This document shows, in pieces, positions 46,934 through 58,889 of a DNA stretch of 64,000 nucleotides (the first letter of the stretch is position 1; every line of letters begins with the position of its first letter). Origin of the DNA: Hydrangea macrophylla. Its lineage: Eukaryota > Streptophyta > Magnoliopsida > Cornales > Hydrangeaceae. The position numbers and the translations under genes are program-made. The notes beneath the pieces are model-generated. The model was given only the letters and a program-made list of their open reading frames with translations, ran no database searches and had not been told where the DNA came from. Location of the stretch: the NCBI GenBank assembly GCA_033977485.1, contig CM066994.1, positions 29,276,637 to 29,340,636 of the forward strand. Reading direction: 5' to 3'.

Positions 46934-49013
46934 TCTTGGACATTTGTTTGCCCAAATATGAACCCAAAATAGATCCACCATTGTTGGATCATGTTTTGTG
47001 TACAAAAGCTTGCAAAAAATTGTTTTCAAAGTGGGTCTACGTGTAAACCCTAATACTTTTTGAATTTGTTGGTTGGGATGTGTTCTTATATGACTATAGA
47101 GTCTACTCATAAAGTTTCATGGCCCAAATATCTCTGTAGAGGGAGAAAACGCAAGCCCTAATTCTGCACTGTTAAAAAAACCGATTTTTTTTTCAGACTT
47201 TGAACCACTTTTTTGAACGATCCATACTTGCAATGGGTCTGTTTTTTGGTTTAATCTTCAAGTACTCCATGAGATCATTCCAACCATATAAAGTTTTCAA
47301 AAAACGGATCACAAATGAGTGAGTTATAGCCTTGCAAACATGGGGGGTCGCGCAACCTGGAAGCTGCGATTAGGGTTCCTGAGGAAGGAGAAGACCCCCG
47401 CAAGCCACCCCCACGCGCACCGCCGGCGCGTTTGGCGCGTGTGGCAGCACCGACGATTTTAATTATTTTATATATAAAAATATTCCAGAATCGATTTTAA
47501 TTATTTTATATTTAAAACAGTTTCTGGTAATTAAAAACATGTTTTTAAATGTTTTAAACTGCTTTTAGTTGTTTTAAAATTCTGGAAAATTGTAGAAAAA
47601 TAATTTTTTTTTCTTATCTTATGGACACAGAGTGGGACCCAGAATAATTTCCTAGGGAATTACTCCATTATTTTTGGTATTTTAGAGCACAAAAAGGGTG
47701 TTATTGTACGCGTTTTAAATTGCTTAAAATATCCAAAGCATATTATTAATTCTTGGAATTTATATAAAGTGTTCTTAACACTGCTGGGGGTGACGTGAAA
47801 GTGTTGCATGCAATTCTCCGATGTTTATGATATTTTAGAGCATTAAATCGTGTTTTTGGACATTATTTTAATTGCTTAGAATATCCAAATGTGTTTATTA
47901 ATTATTGAAATTAATATCATATGGTTGGGACACCCTTTTGGGCCATGTGAGACTGTTGGGATAGACCCACTCCTTAAAATATTGTATTTTTAAGGAATTT
48001 AACACATTATTGTTAAATGGTTGTAGCTGAATCAATTTTATTTGATAAATTGATTAAAATTGGATCTTTGCTCCCATAAATTATGGAAATTTTTATTAAT
48101 AATCAAAAATAAGTTTGTAAGGTATTTAAAATTTCCATGTGGACTTTAAATTATTTTTTGGTAATTTAAAGGTCCTTAAAGAATTGGTTTTATATTAGTT
48201 TAAAACCCAAAATTATTTATATAATTGATGAAAAATCTAGGATTTTTCATAGTTCTTCCTTGGCTTATGGGAGCTATTCAAGGCTGCAAATTTATTCTTA
48301 TTGCAACTTTTAGAGGCTCATTGCATTATTGGTCACGTTTAATTACTGCTGTTTGTGATTGATTGACCCTATGACCTCTAATTCCTCCTCCTTAAGTGGA
48401 GTGACGGATGAGTCCATTCATTTTCTAAATAAGACCACATGAGTGCTTGATGTGTGTGATTAATACATTTTTAATCTGGCTTAAATGAATGGACAATAAT
48501 TGACAATTTATAGAGCTTGTGTCCTTACGATGTATGTTTAAGGCTGTTCTTGTATATGTTTATAAACAAAGCATCCCTATTTTTTTGGGCTATAAATGTA
48601 ATGTGAGGACGAGAGTTTTGTATTGGAAAAGCCTATTTTGTAAAGGGATGGTTTTCTTTGTTTATATATCATAAACTTGAATTACCTTAGCATGAGCTCT
48701 ACATTGTCAATTTGAACCCACGTGGGGTCCCTGCGCAATTTTTGTTGTATGGCGCACTTATATATATTGTGGATGATCTTAGATAGGTTGAAGAACCATC
48801 TAATTGATATTTGTTTGTAAAATCAATTATAAAAGTTTTTTCCTTGATTTACAAAATTTAGGATTTGATTAATAAGCAATAGCAAGTTTTTTGGTCTTAA
48901 AATTGTAAAAGGGGAAATTTCGTTTATAATTGAATTTTTAAAACAAAATTTTATGAAATGTGCAAATAATAATGTCAAAACTTTTGCACATGTTTTTTTA
49001 AATTAATGTAGAA
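46934..49013 (+). other. Long non-coding leader of Copia-2
   Basis: About 2.1 kb before gag. A GC-rich patch (47370-47455) is not shared with Copia-1. Two units of the tattttagagc / aattgcttaaaat / aattgcttagaat tandem repeat lie at 47679 and 47831. The stretch 48240-48780 matches Copia-1 16780-17330 closely. No conserved open frame was found. Confidence 0.75.
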
Positions 49014-49912
49014 ATGGCTTCAAAACAAATTGTCGCTAATTTGAACAAAGATAACAAGTTTAATGGGAAAAACTATGACGCATGGCAACGTAGAGTAACC
49101 CTCCAGTTGATTGAGGAAGAACTGCTTCCCCATCTAACCCAGTCAATGGTCCAACCCGATTTGCCAGAAAATGGGCCCATGGCCCAATATCACCGAGACC
49201 TTGACACCTATAATGAATGGGTCAAGAAGGATTATCACACGCGCAATACATTGTTAACCAGCATGAATGATGACCTTCTTGGTAAGTATTTCCAATACTC
49301 CAGTGCCAAAGAATTATGGGACCAGCTAAAATTTGCTTTCGGTGGGACATCAACCACTAGGCTTAGGAGCCTAGTATTGAAATTCGAGGTGTATAGGAAA
49401 GATCCCAAGCAATCGATGACTGAACATCTTAGGACGATGTCTGGTATGATTCGAGATCTTGGTGCTGCTGGGAACATCCTCACTGATGAACAACAGATTC
49501 AAGCGGTAATTTGGTCACTGCCTGAAACTTGGTCCATATGAAGCAAATTTTAACACATAATGAAAATATCAAGAACTTTGCTGATATATCTAAACATGTG
49601 GAGTTGGAAGCAGAGCGCCAAGAGGCGAACCGCATTACTACACTCATAGAGAGAACTTCCATAGGTGGAGGTAAGCGCGAGGCTAGTAGGTCCAAGCGGA
49701 ATGCCAAGGGTAAAAGGGCTCAGAAAAAGGGTGGGGCTAATAAGTTAGCTCCAAAGGCTGATAAACAAAACAAGTGCAGGGGTACGCGCGCTGGCAAGAA
49801 AAATGCTTCCAAATCAAAATGCTTCAACTGTGGAGGATTGGGACACTTCGCTCATGAGTGCACTGAGCCGAAGAAGGTAACTTCCCACCCAACTCTCTCT
49901 ATGTTTTTGTGA
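49014..49912 (+). pseudogene. Copia-2 gag
   Basis: MASKQIVANLNKDNKFNGKNY starts a copia gag frame with the usual LxxxNYxxW-like opening (NYDAWQRRV), ELWDQLKF and LRTMSGMIRDL, ending by frameshift at 49541. A +2 frame (49529-49912) continues with ADISKHVELEAERQ, a long Lys/Arg/Gly-rich segment and the CCHC knuckle CFNCGGLGHFAHEC. It is nearly complete apart from the frameshift. Confidence 0.92.
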
Positions 49913-50430
49913 CTTCTCATGTCCTAATCGCTCATTTGCTCCATGATTGGATTGCAGATACAGGAGCAACAAGGCATGTGACCAGAGATCGATGGGGGTT
50001 CGTAGATTATCATAAGATTCTAAGTGGCACCAGTAGGGTATACATGGGGAACGACACTTGTGAAGAAGCAGTGGGAGTAGGTTCATACCAACTTCATTTG
50101 CGCACAGGGCGCACATTACTTCTTCATGATGTGCTCTACGTACCCGGAATCCAATATAATCTACTATCGGTCTTAGCACTTCTTGATTTAGGTTTTATTT
50201 TTCAGTTTAGACATGATAAGTTGGATATTGTTTTGGGTGGTGTTACTTTTGGACATGGTTTTTTATGGAATAATCTATTTAAAATTGATCTATTTGATTC
50301 CATTTCCTCTACTTCTTTAGTTGCTGATTCAAATAGAAATATTGACTCTGTAACATGGCATGCTAGACTTGGACACATAGGATGTGACAGGATGACTAGA
50401 TTGAGAAGGCCTTCTAGGCCCACTCGCTAA
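49909..50430 (+). pseudogene. Copia-2 protease and pre-integrase
   Basis: A third frame begins near 49909. It carries the aspartic protease motif WIADTGATRHV (~49950-49982), VLYVPGIQYNLLSV and the pre-integrase WHARLGHIGCDRM (~50356-50395). It ends at 50430 where the frame shifts. Confidence 0.9.
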
Positions 50431-51120
50431 GGTTAACCTACTACGTGTGAGTCTTGCCTAGCAGGTAAAGCATGCCGTAAGCCTTTTGGTAAGGCTAAAA
50501 GAGCTACCCATGCATTAGAACTAATACACTCAGACATATGTGGACCAATGAATGTGAAGGCACGTCATGGCGCCTCTTATTTCCTTACTTTTATCGATGA
50601 CTACATGCGATAAGGATATGTCTATCTGATTTCTCACCGCTATGAATCTCTAGATTGTTTCAAACATTTCGTAGCAGAGGTTGAGAATCAGCAAGAAAAG
50701 TCCCTAAAGACTTTTCGAATAGACAGAGGACGCGAGTACTTATCTGATCAGTTCAAGGAACTATGTTAGGAAAAGGGGATACACAGACAGCTCACTATTC
50801 CTAGAACTCCGCAACAAAAAGGTATTGCAGAAAGAAGGAATAGAACACTTTTAGATATGACTAGATCTATGATGGCGCAAGCTAACCTCCCAATATCATT
50901 CTGGGGGGATGCACTCTTAACTACTGCCTACATACTTAATAGAGTGCCTTCATAGTCAGTTCATTCCACCCCCTATGAGCTATGGAAAGGCGAAAAGCCC
51001 AATTTACGCCCGTGGGGCTCATCAAGATATGTTCACAATACTTCCTATAAGCATGGGAAACTAGGCCCGAGAGCTAGAAAGCATATCTTCATAAGATATT
51101 CTGACAGCTCAAAAGGCTAT
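50431..51120 (+). pseudogene. Copia-2 integrase
   Basis: Mixed frames with stops: CESCLAGKACRKPF, HSDICGPMNVKARHGASYFL, TFIDDYMR (~50590), FRIDRGREYLSDQF (~50715-50758), then the equivalents of the third catalytic residue region and ELWKGEKP (~50975-51000). The DDE residues are largely recognisable but the frame is broken at least at 50611-50613 (taa) and 50767-50769 (tag). Confidence 0.88.
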
Positions 51121-52330
51121 GTTATGTATAGTGAACATCCGGATGGAGGAATGACAGAGATTGAGTCACGTGATGTTGATTTCATTGAGAATGACTTCCC
51201 CAATATCGGTGACGCTAAGAGAGATCTTGACCTCTATGAGGTGGAGGATGTTGAAGACGTCGTACCATCTTTAGGCGAGGGTGGAGAAATTGACATTCCA
51301 CATCTAGTAATCACTGAAAATGGTACTAGTCTTCAGCCGAGTGGGAGTACACCGCCAGACACTAGTGGGAGTGTACCAGACAGTGGGAGTACACCACTGG
51401 GCATTCAAGATTCTCAGGTAGCACACCGCAAAAGCAAATGAGGAAAAGTTCCAGGTCAGCATTTTGATATTGAGGAAGAAGCTCTCATGTGTACAGTAGA
51501 TTACGATGAGCCTACTTCCTATAAGGAAGCGCTTTCTTCTGCTGCCAAATCTCAGTGGATGGTTGCTATGCAAGAGGAGATGAGCTCTATGGACAAGAAT
51601 AAAGTCTGAGAGTTAGTTGATATTCCGCCTGATCGTAAGACCATTGGAAATAAGTGGATTTTCAAAGTCAAGTGTAAGGCAGATGGATCAATTGACAAGT
51701 ATAAGGCGCGCCTAGTGGCGAAAGGTTACACCCAATGAGAGGGTATAGACCATGGAGACACGTTCTCCCCTGTGGTGAGATTTGCCTCCATACGCCTTAT
51801 TCTGGCAATTATCGCACATTTAGACTTAGAACTCTTCCAGATGGATGTCAAAACTGCATTTCTCAATGGAGAAGTAGACAAAGAGATCTATATGGATCAA
51901 CTCATTGGTTTTATAACCAAAGGGAATGAGCGCAAAGTGTGTTGTCTCAAGCGATCTATTTTGGACTCAAGCAATCGTCGAGGCAGTGGTACTTGAGGTT
52001 TCATGATTCAATCACCTCTTTCGGTTTTGAGATGATTGAGGAGGATCACTGTGTGTACATCAGACAGTCCAAGAAGAGTATTCTGATTCTATCTTTATAC
52101 GTCGATGACATCCTTTTAGCTGGAAATGACATGAATGCCATTGTCGCCACTAAAGAGTGGCTGTCCTCTCAGTTTGAGGTAAAGGACATGGGTGAGGCCA
52201 ACATGTGTTGGGAGTTAAGATTGTGAGAGACCGATCAAAGAAACTTCTGTGTTTGTCTCAAGAGACTTACTTAAATAAGGTTCTTGAGCGTTTTCACATG
52301 TATAACTCAAAACCCATTGACACTCCAGTT
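51121..52330 (+). pseudogene. Copia-2 reverse transcriptase
   Basis: A linker with the repeat 'agtgggagtgtacca' (51340-51400) leads to RT. QWMVAMQEEMSSMDKNK (~51553) is followed by stops, then DMDVKTAFLNGEVDKEIYM (~51840-51893), YFGLKQSSRQWYLRF and the catalytic YVDDILLAGNDM (~52099-52130). At least two frameshifts occur. Confidence 0.9.
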
Positions 52331-52390
52331 GATAAGGCCTTCCACTAGACTTTAGATCATTGTCCTAAGAATGAAGAGGAAAAGGAACAG

Positions 52391-53071
52391 ATGTCCATTG
52401 TGCCATATGCATCTGTAATAGGGAGTCTGATGCACACTATGTTGTGTACTCATCCAGACATCTGCTATGCGGTGGGTCTAGTTAGTCGTTACCAGAGTAA
52501 CCCTGGTCCATATCACTGGAGAGTAGTGAAGCGAATCCTACGATACATTCGCGGGACTATGGATCTTGCCCTTTGTTATCATGGAGGAGACTTGAAGCTG
52601 AGAGGATATAGTGATGCTGATTGGACTAGTGATAAAGATGAACGCAAGTCCACTTCTGGCTACGCATTCATACTAGGAGGTGGAGCAATCTCTTGGTGTA
52701 GCAAGAAGCAGTCATGCATCGCACTATCCACGATGGAGGCAGAGTATGTGGCTTGTTCGGCAACTGTTCAGGAAGCTGTCTGGTTGAGGAGGTTTTTGCG
52801 AGGCCTAGGCTCTTCGCCTCATAGGGATGAAGCAGTGCTCATTTACAGCGATAGCACATCAGCCTTGGCCTATGCAAAAGACCCCAAATACCATGGGAAG
52901 TCAAAGCACATAGACATCCGTCATCACTACATTCGAGACATGGTTGTGCAAGGGGAAGTTGTCTTGAGGCATATCTCCACTGGCAACATGGTGGCTGATC
53001 CATTGACTAAGCCCATTGCCAGAGATGTTTTTCTGTCCCACATTAGCAGCATGGGACTTCGTAGGATTTGA
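52391..53071 (+). pseudogene. Copia-2 RNase H domain
   Basis: A clean 226-codon frame with YASVIGSLMHTM, HPDICYAVGLVSRYQSNPG, the catalytic GYSDADWTSDKDERKSTSG, MEAEYVACS, YSDSTSALAYA and KSKHIDIRHHYIRDM, ending ISSMGLRRI. The domain is intact, but it is not joined in frame to the RT. Confidence 0.93.
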
Positions 53072-54287
53072 TATGCTTAGACACTTATATTGGATTTGAC
53101 ATTATTATTCTTATTATTATCCAGTTAATAATAAACTTGTTGATTTCCATATATATAATTGTTGTATGAATGGAATGAATGCACATTTCTAATATGTCAC
53201 TGGGCTTGAATCGACCTGCTCACACTGGTGATTCACCTTGGCGCCGAGGTAACGAACTAGGACATGCGTGTCCATGGCGCTTAGATGACAAGCAAGATAA
53301 GACATTTGTGTTCATGGCGCTTAGATAGCTAGCTAGGACATGTGTGTCCATAGCGCTTAGAAAGCGAGCTTGAACACTTATATCTACGTAGTATAAGAAC
53401 AGCGAGCTAAATATAAATCCTATTATTTCTATATATCGCTTTAGATGGATCTAAGATGAGACCTTTACATTTGGTCGAACATAGAGCTATCCCACGACCC
53501 TAGGTAGCCTGTTTACAGCCCAATGTGAATTTTTAGGCGGGCGCTAAGAGGAGCAACTGTGCTGGAGACTCAGGTTAGACGTTTTGTGTAACGTCTAGAC
53601 TAAGATTCGTATGGCGTTACTTGTTTTTCCAAACACAGAGTGACATGCCCATTTTTATGGAAGAACGCCATAGCATACATATCATACTATATGTACTTTT
53701 GCGATCGACTGTGGAGTAGTGAATGGATTCCTCTTCATTGCTGTGTGAGCCACGTAGCATATCCAAGACATTGGTTATCCTATAAACTGGTTGCCTTCAC
53801 AACTTGAGACTATGTCATGAAGAGGACGCTTGATGACAGCTGCTTTAGCATGCTATCCTAGGACGAAGAGTTAATTTCGTTCTATGGGGAGTGTCTGGGC
53901 AAGCGGTTAAGTTAGTCAGATTGACATGTGGGCTCAGTTAAGACTATTCAATAACAAACCATGTTTTGTGACTCATTAGTAGGCCTGCGACAATCATATT
54001 TTGTTATTGATATTTCATGAGTACACTACATCGAAGTGGTGCAGCAATTCTTTTCACCGAGGGATTAAGAATGCTATGTCCGGTGTGGTTGAATCGTCTA
54101 AGGCATACACGAGAAGCTTCCGAGTGATGTGTCTTGCTGGTTATGGTGATGATTTGGCATTACACTCCTGTCACTGTACTTTCTTTTCATAAGGTCGCAC
54201 GTTCTGTTTCCCTGTATGAAGAGTTGAGAAGTTCCATTGTGTTGAGAGATTGGTTTTAGTACTAACCCTATGTGGGTGAGTGGGAGA
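53072..54287 (+). other. Conserved non-coding 3' region of Copia-2
   Basis: Matches Copia-1 20861-22003. It contains the ggcgc-tagat units (53238-53370), the TAGACGTT/AACGTCTA hairpin (53576-53583 and 53590-53597) and, at its end, the purine tract ggtgagtgggaga (54275-54287). Confidence 0.8.
54275..54287 (+). promoter_or_regulatory. Polypurine tract of Copia-2
   Basis: ggtgagtgggaga abuts the 3' LTR. Confidence 0.8.
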
Positions 54288-54492
54288 TGTAACAAATATT
54301 GTGGTCGGGCCATACGGGCACCTACATGTTATTCGACTGGGTCCAAAGAGGTTTGGCTTAGACACCAAGTTACGAGCTTTTGGAGCTCCAAGCCTAGTAG
54401 GTCTTATGTGTGCCTATATATTATGATATACATTTTACTAAAAGACCTAAGAGATATAATAATCTCAGCAGCCTCTCTCTCTCAATCACGTT

Positions 54493-54555
<63 letters not shown>

Positions 54556-54793
54556 CACGGTTTCTCTCTCTAAGCGTATCACCAAAGGGCTAGGGATCTA
54601 AAACGTGGCATCATCGGAGATCGCTCAAGAAGCATCTCTACGACTGTACGAGACACAAGAGAGTGGACGGAGGCAGCAAGTTCGTGGTTCAACATGAGGG
54701 TTCGTAACAACGCCGTTTCATCGATCAATCGAGTTATTCCGCTAGGTAACGCACCTATACTCGATCTATATGCATGTGTGTATGCTTTTTACA
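54288..54793 (+). repeat. 3' LTR of Copia-2
   Basis: 506 bp; same ends as the 5' LTR. Differences are the shorter (CT)n run and scattered substitutions. Confidence 0.94.
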
Positions 54794-54798
54794 AAAAC

Positions 54799-55080
54799 AA
54801 AGAGTTTCAATCTCTTCTAGGTATCCTATGGGATACAACATCAAAAAAGTCAAGCCCCAAAACCTCTCAGCAAAATGGTGTGGCTGAGAGGGAACACTGC
54901 CATATTTTGGAAACCAGTATCACTCTTCTGTCCGCTGCCTCATTACCTGCAAAGTTTTGGTATCGTGCATTTTCCACTTCAACTTTTCCGATTAATCAAA
55001 CGCCTAGCAAAGTTACAGGTTTAAAGTCACCCTTTGAAGTGTTTATTTGGCTCAGTCCCTGACTACAAAAGCTTAAAAAC
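54799..55080 (+). pseudogene. Copia-C integrase, second part
   Basis: Continues the integrase interrupted at 46375. In mixed frames it reads PQNLSAKWCG, TCKVLVSCIFHF and SPDYKSLK, homologous to 34050-34320. It ends near 55080 without entering RT. Confidence 0.8.
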
Positions 55081-55093
55081 AAGAATAAAGATT

Positions 55094-55251
55094 GGGGACA
55101 AACAAAATTCACAAATACAATTCACAAACACATAAATGTGTCTATCTCTCTCCTGATGGGGTCCACTGACACTGTAGGGTTCACAAAGGAGAGAGATAGA
55201 CACATTTTGGTGTTTGTGAATTATGTTTAATTGTGAATTTTGTTTGTGCCC
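55094..55251. mobile_element. Palindromic MITE
   Basis: The left arm (ggggacaaacaaaattcacaa...) and right arm (...ttgtgaattttgtttgtgccc) are inverted repeats extending almost to the centre, where gtgtctatctctct pairs with agagagatagacac. Total 158 bp, no coding sequence. A transcript would fold into a long hairpin. The target duplication was not clear. Confidence 0.75.
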
Positions 55252-55373
55252 GTAAAACTGCCCTAAAAAACTTTGGTGATACTTGCTGTCCCCTTTGAAG
55301 TGTTGGTTAGTGTTCCAAAATGTCTATTAGTATGGAAATAGGATAGAAAATCTGAACATCAACACTATCGATT
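55252..55373. other. Spacer, no feature seen
   Basis: Short AT-rich sequence. A ccctttgaagtgtt word recalls the copia integrase end but is too short to assign. Confidence 0.4.
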
Positions 55374-55390
55374 AACTTGAATGGAAAGGG

Positions 55391-55900
55391 GAGGGGCTCT
55401 CCCATCCACCATGGGAGAGCCCTTAACCATTTTCTTTGCTATTTTTTTGTTGCTTTCAATAATATATCCCCTCTTGTGAGGGGGTTTGTCCATCTCTATT
55501 GGGGGTTCTGTCCCTCCTTGTTGCTTGTTGAGGGTTTGTTTTGTTTTTTGTTTGGTTTGGTTGATTGATACAGCTAGATCTCTTTGTCTCCGTATTCTGT
55601 GGTTAGATCTGGCCCTGTTCCACACAGATCTGCGTTAGATCTGTTGTTTGTTCGGGTCCTCTTCGCAGTCACGGTGGTTTTGAATCTTGGATCTTTGTTG
55701 TGGTTGTTGGTAGCTTTCTCCTTCAGACGGCTCAGTGTTTAAGCTACGCCACAAACCGCGATATCATAGTTTTGGAGATTGTAGTATAAACCAGAAGATT
55801 GCTATGATTTATCATGTATTTTTTCCTTCTTCTATTTTGCATTTGTTCTTTGCGAACTTGCCTTTTGTGAAATGGAATTTTCATACTTTGCGATAAAAAA
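55391..55900 (+). mobile_element. 5'-truncated LINE (3' end of an L1-type element)
   Basis: 17-base flanks differing at one position (aacttgaatggaaaggg at 55374-55390 and aacttaaatggaaaggg at 55901-55917) are typical of LINE target duplications. The body ends in gcgataaaaaa. It is 510 bp, T-rich in the plus sense, with no recognisable RT, so it is most likely the 3' untranslated end of a truncated LINE; a long SINE is the alternative. Confidence 0.75.
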
Positions 55901-55917
55901 AACTTAAATGGAAAGGG

Positions 55918-58884
55918 TGTAGCGCCCCGCCCTGCCATGAGTCCCAGCGACGGGGGGTGCTAAAATAAAATAATAGTAAAACGGAAGGAACTAAACATAC
56001 TTGTAATGCTTCGAGTCCTAGACCCGAAGCTTACCTGAAAACTTTCTCTTTAGAAAAATAAGTGTTAAAATCATTTAAACTCCAAAGCTCTGAAACATTT
56101 AAACTTTGAAACCTCAAAAATTTGATATCATTTTACAACGCCCCGAGTCTTAGACTCCGAGGGTTACTGCGGAAGCATGGAATATCCTTTCGAAATCTTT
56201 GATGGAAAAACAAAAATCCTTATAGACTAACGAATTTGAGTAATACGATAGCACATGCTTTAATCTAGTCTTTTGAAAAGCTTTGATGGTCAATTTAAAA
56301 GACATTAATAGAAAATCCTTAATCGGTTCATCAAATGAACAATAGTGCAGCGGAAAACATACAGATCTGATAAATATTTATCATACTTCTTCTCAAACTT
56401 TATAATACAACTTTTAAATAGAAACTCAAGTTTGGCTTCACATATCGAAAAGTAATACAATGATCTACTTTCTTTTTCTCAAACTTTAGAAACTCTTAAA
56501 ATAAAAACCCAAGGTTTTTAAGAGTGTTCTGAAATCAATACAAAGTATCACGATCTCACAATTTCTTCCCCAAACGGGGTCTTCATGAGTAAACTCTACT
56601 TCGGCCCTGAAAAATATGTTCATCATTTGGAAAATATTTATAAAACTGAAATCTGGTCTTCATTTAGAAAATATCCTTTCTTGAAACAAAACGTTTTCAA
56701 GATAAGCAGCGAAAAATTAGAGTTAAGCTCATGCTATTTAAAAGTAGGTGGACTAGCACTTGTCCAATTAATATAACATGTTCTTTGAAACAGAATTTAT
56801 TACATCATTTAAAGTAAAAATCCCATAAAGGGGGTCTTCAAACAAAGTGGAAGCTCATCAAATCTCGGGGGCCTTGCCCTTATCTATATCACCTGGAAAA
56901 AGAAAAGGTTTTTTCGTTCATAAGCCATAAAGGCATGTATAGTCATATAACCACACAATAACATCTGTTATATAACATGCGTGAGCGCAATGAATGCCAA
57001 TGTCATGCACGAAAACCATTTTCATGTCTTTTCAAACACTCACCCTTGATCGTCAATATCATTACCCGGACCATGGGCTTCCCGTCCACGGAGGCCTAGG
57101 CTTCAACGTGCGGGACTTTGGGCCTTACGAATTACACGGAGCCTAGCCTTCAACGTTACGGGGGTTTCTTGCAACACATCCCGCAATTTGAGTTCTTAGT
57201 GGTACTCATCTCACACGCCTACCCACAAATCTGTGATTTTTATCTTTTCAAAACAAATCCCTCCTACAGTGTTTTATGCACGGAAGCCTCTAAGGTCTTC
57301 CCTTTTCAAAACCTGGAAGCCTCTAAAGTCTTCCCTTTTCAAAAATTAAAAGCCTCTAAGGTCTTTCATCCCAAAATCATTTTCGTGATTTCGTGTTCCT
57401 GATCATACTTATGAAATGCTATGACATATGAGAGCTCTAAGCATCAAGACATATTCAACATTTCATAAATCACATATTAAAACATGCTATCGATTTAAAG
57501 CAACACAATAGACCTGCTGAAATTACCCAAGTAAACACATAAAATATATCAATTCATATAAACATGTAAGTACACATTATACAACTTTATTGAGGGTTAT
57601 ATGGAATCACCGTTCATCGAAGACTGAATAAGTACTCAGAACAAAAATCGGAACTGCTTAATCTGTTACAACTATCATCAACAGTAATACAAGTGTATTA
57701 GTGAGGTACAACACCTCTAAGCACAAGACTATAAAGTAAAGTACAACTCTTAAAGCTTAGGGTACAAGGTCCCTTAGCTCAGTTCTGACCAAAGTACAAG
57801 AAAATAGAGATTTTTACCAAACTGTCTCACGTCACTCGCGCTGGTCGCTCGGGCGAATTCATAAAGAAAGGCCACGTGGACATTTAAACAAATTTTAGAA
57901 AATAGCCTGGTCGCGCGCGTGGGCCGCTTGCGTGGACCCTCGCTCGTGCGAGTCGCTCGGGCTAATTCTATTCAGAAAGCTCATGGGTTCATTTTAAAAC
58001 AGTCTTCAAAAATATGCCTGGTCGCTCGCGTGAGCTGCGAACCAGACTCCATTGTTGTCTTCTTCGTTGGGTCTGTTATAAAATCATTTTTCAAACTTCT
58101 TCAAAATAGACTTTCCAATATCTGAAACTCTTCATTTTTCCGCATAGATTCCAAATATGAAATCAGTTTTTCATGAAATCAATGTAGCTCTTGGTTTAAT
58201 TGAAAAACCGAAAGACGACAAAATTTTAATTCGACCGTTCGTCGCGACCGTAATGAATTAGCTTCTAAAATTTGAAACAGAGCCTCGTGGGATCGAGACC
58301 TTTCATTTGATATAACGAAATCACGTTTTTGTTATAGTTTTTCTGCTCGCTATTTTCAGACCCTTAACGATATATATATATATATATGAAATTCTATATA
58401 TATATATATATATCTACAAAGCCTAATATAAACTAAACCAACTTAAAATTGGTATAGGAACCTTACCTAATTCAATTGCAGAGAGGTATATATATAGAGA
58501 ATGCTAAGTTCCAAGCTTTGATTTTTGCAAATACTCATTGGTTTGAATATATAAAAAAATATATATATATATATGTGTGTGTGATAGGCTGCGAGAGAGA
58601 AAGAGAGAACTAGAGAGGGAGACTGAGAGTTGTTGAGAGATTGAGAGTCTAAGGTGTTATATATAGGCTTGAAAAGCTTGGCCCCCAAGCACAAACACAC
58701 ACGCACACACTGCACAAATTTTTCTTTGGGCTCCAAATTACCCATGGGAGATTACCCCATGTGGTATGCTCACGCCTCCACTCGCACACACAGGTAAATA
58801 TTATATAGTGAAATTTCAAAACTGGTATTTTTCCTTGACGAAAAATAAATTTTTAATATCAGTTCTAATTTCCGGGTCATTACA
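55918..58884 (-). mobile_element. Solo LTR (2967 bp), chromovirus-like
   Basis: TG...CA ends with AAGGG on both sides (55913-55917 and 58885-58889). On the minus strand it runs from TGTAATGACCCGGAAATT to GGGGCGCTACA, similar in style to the gypsy LTR at 4417 (TGTGACACCCGC ... GGGGCGTGACA). A TATA-like run (gcctatatataac on the minus strand, 58656-58668) precedes a CT-rich segment, supporting minus orientation. No coding sequence remains. Short open frames inside are not meaningful. (TA)n tracts occur near 58370-58415 and 58555-58575. Confidence 0.85.
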
Positions 58885-58889
58885 AAGGG

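Larger units (their letters stand above)
46376..54793 (+). mobile_element. Copia-2: complete Ty1/copia element
   Basis: An 8418-bp element flanked by AAAAC (46371-46375 and 54794-54798), inserted in the integrase of Copia-C. The uninterrupted paralogous site is at about 34038-34060. LTRs are 544 and 506 bp; most of the difference is (CT)n length. It carries a ~2.1-kb leader, gag, protease, integrase, RT, RNase H and a ~1.2-kb non-coding tail. It is the same family as Copia-1 but more complete; frameshifts and stops still prevent a functional polyprotein. Confidence 0.94.
35824..55080 (+). mobile_element. Copia-C: old copia element, host of the nested insertions
   Basis: A probable 5' LTR (35824-36006) is followed by a degenerate primer site, a gag start, and, after the nested insertions, the rest of gag, a LINE fragment and part of integrase. 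Its own DNA is only about 2 kb: 35824-36217, 45277-46375 and 54799-55080. The remainder belongs to inserted elements. No 3' LTR was found; the element ends in the integrase region. Confidence 0.75.

Noticed and set aside
49814..50179. 121-codon minus-strand frame
   Set aside because: Opposite the Copia-2 gag/protease frames; a shadow.
55391..55900. Coding gene for the frames near 55365-55625
   Set aside because: The block has LINE-type target duplications and an A-rich tail; no protein resemblance on either strand.
57118..57402. 94-codon frame with repeated EASKVFPFQ-like words
   Set aside because: It lies inside the 2967-bp solo LTR; the repetition is a short tandem repeat in the LTR, not a gene.
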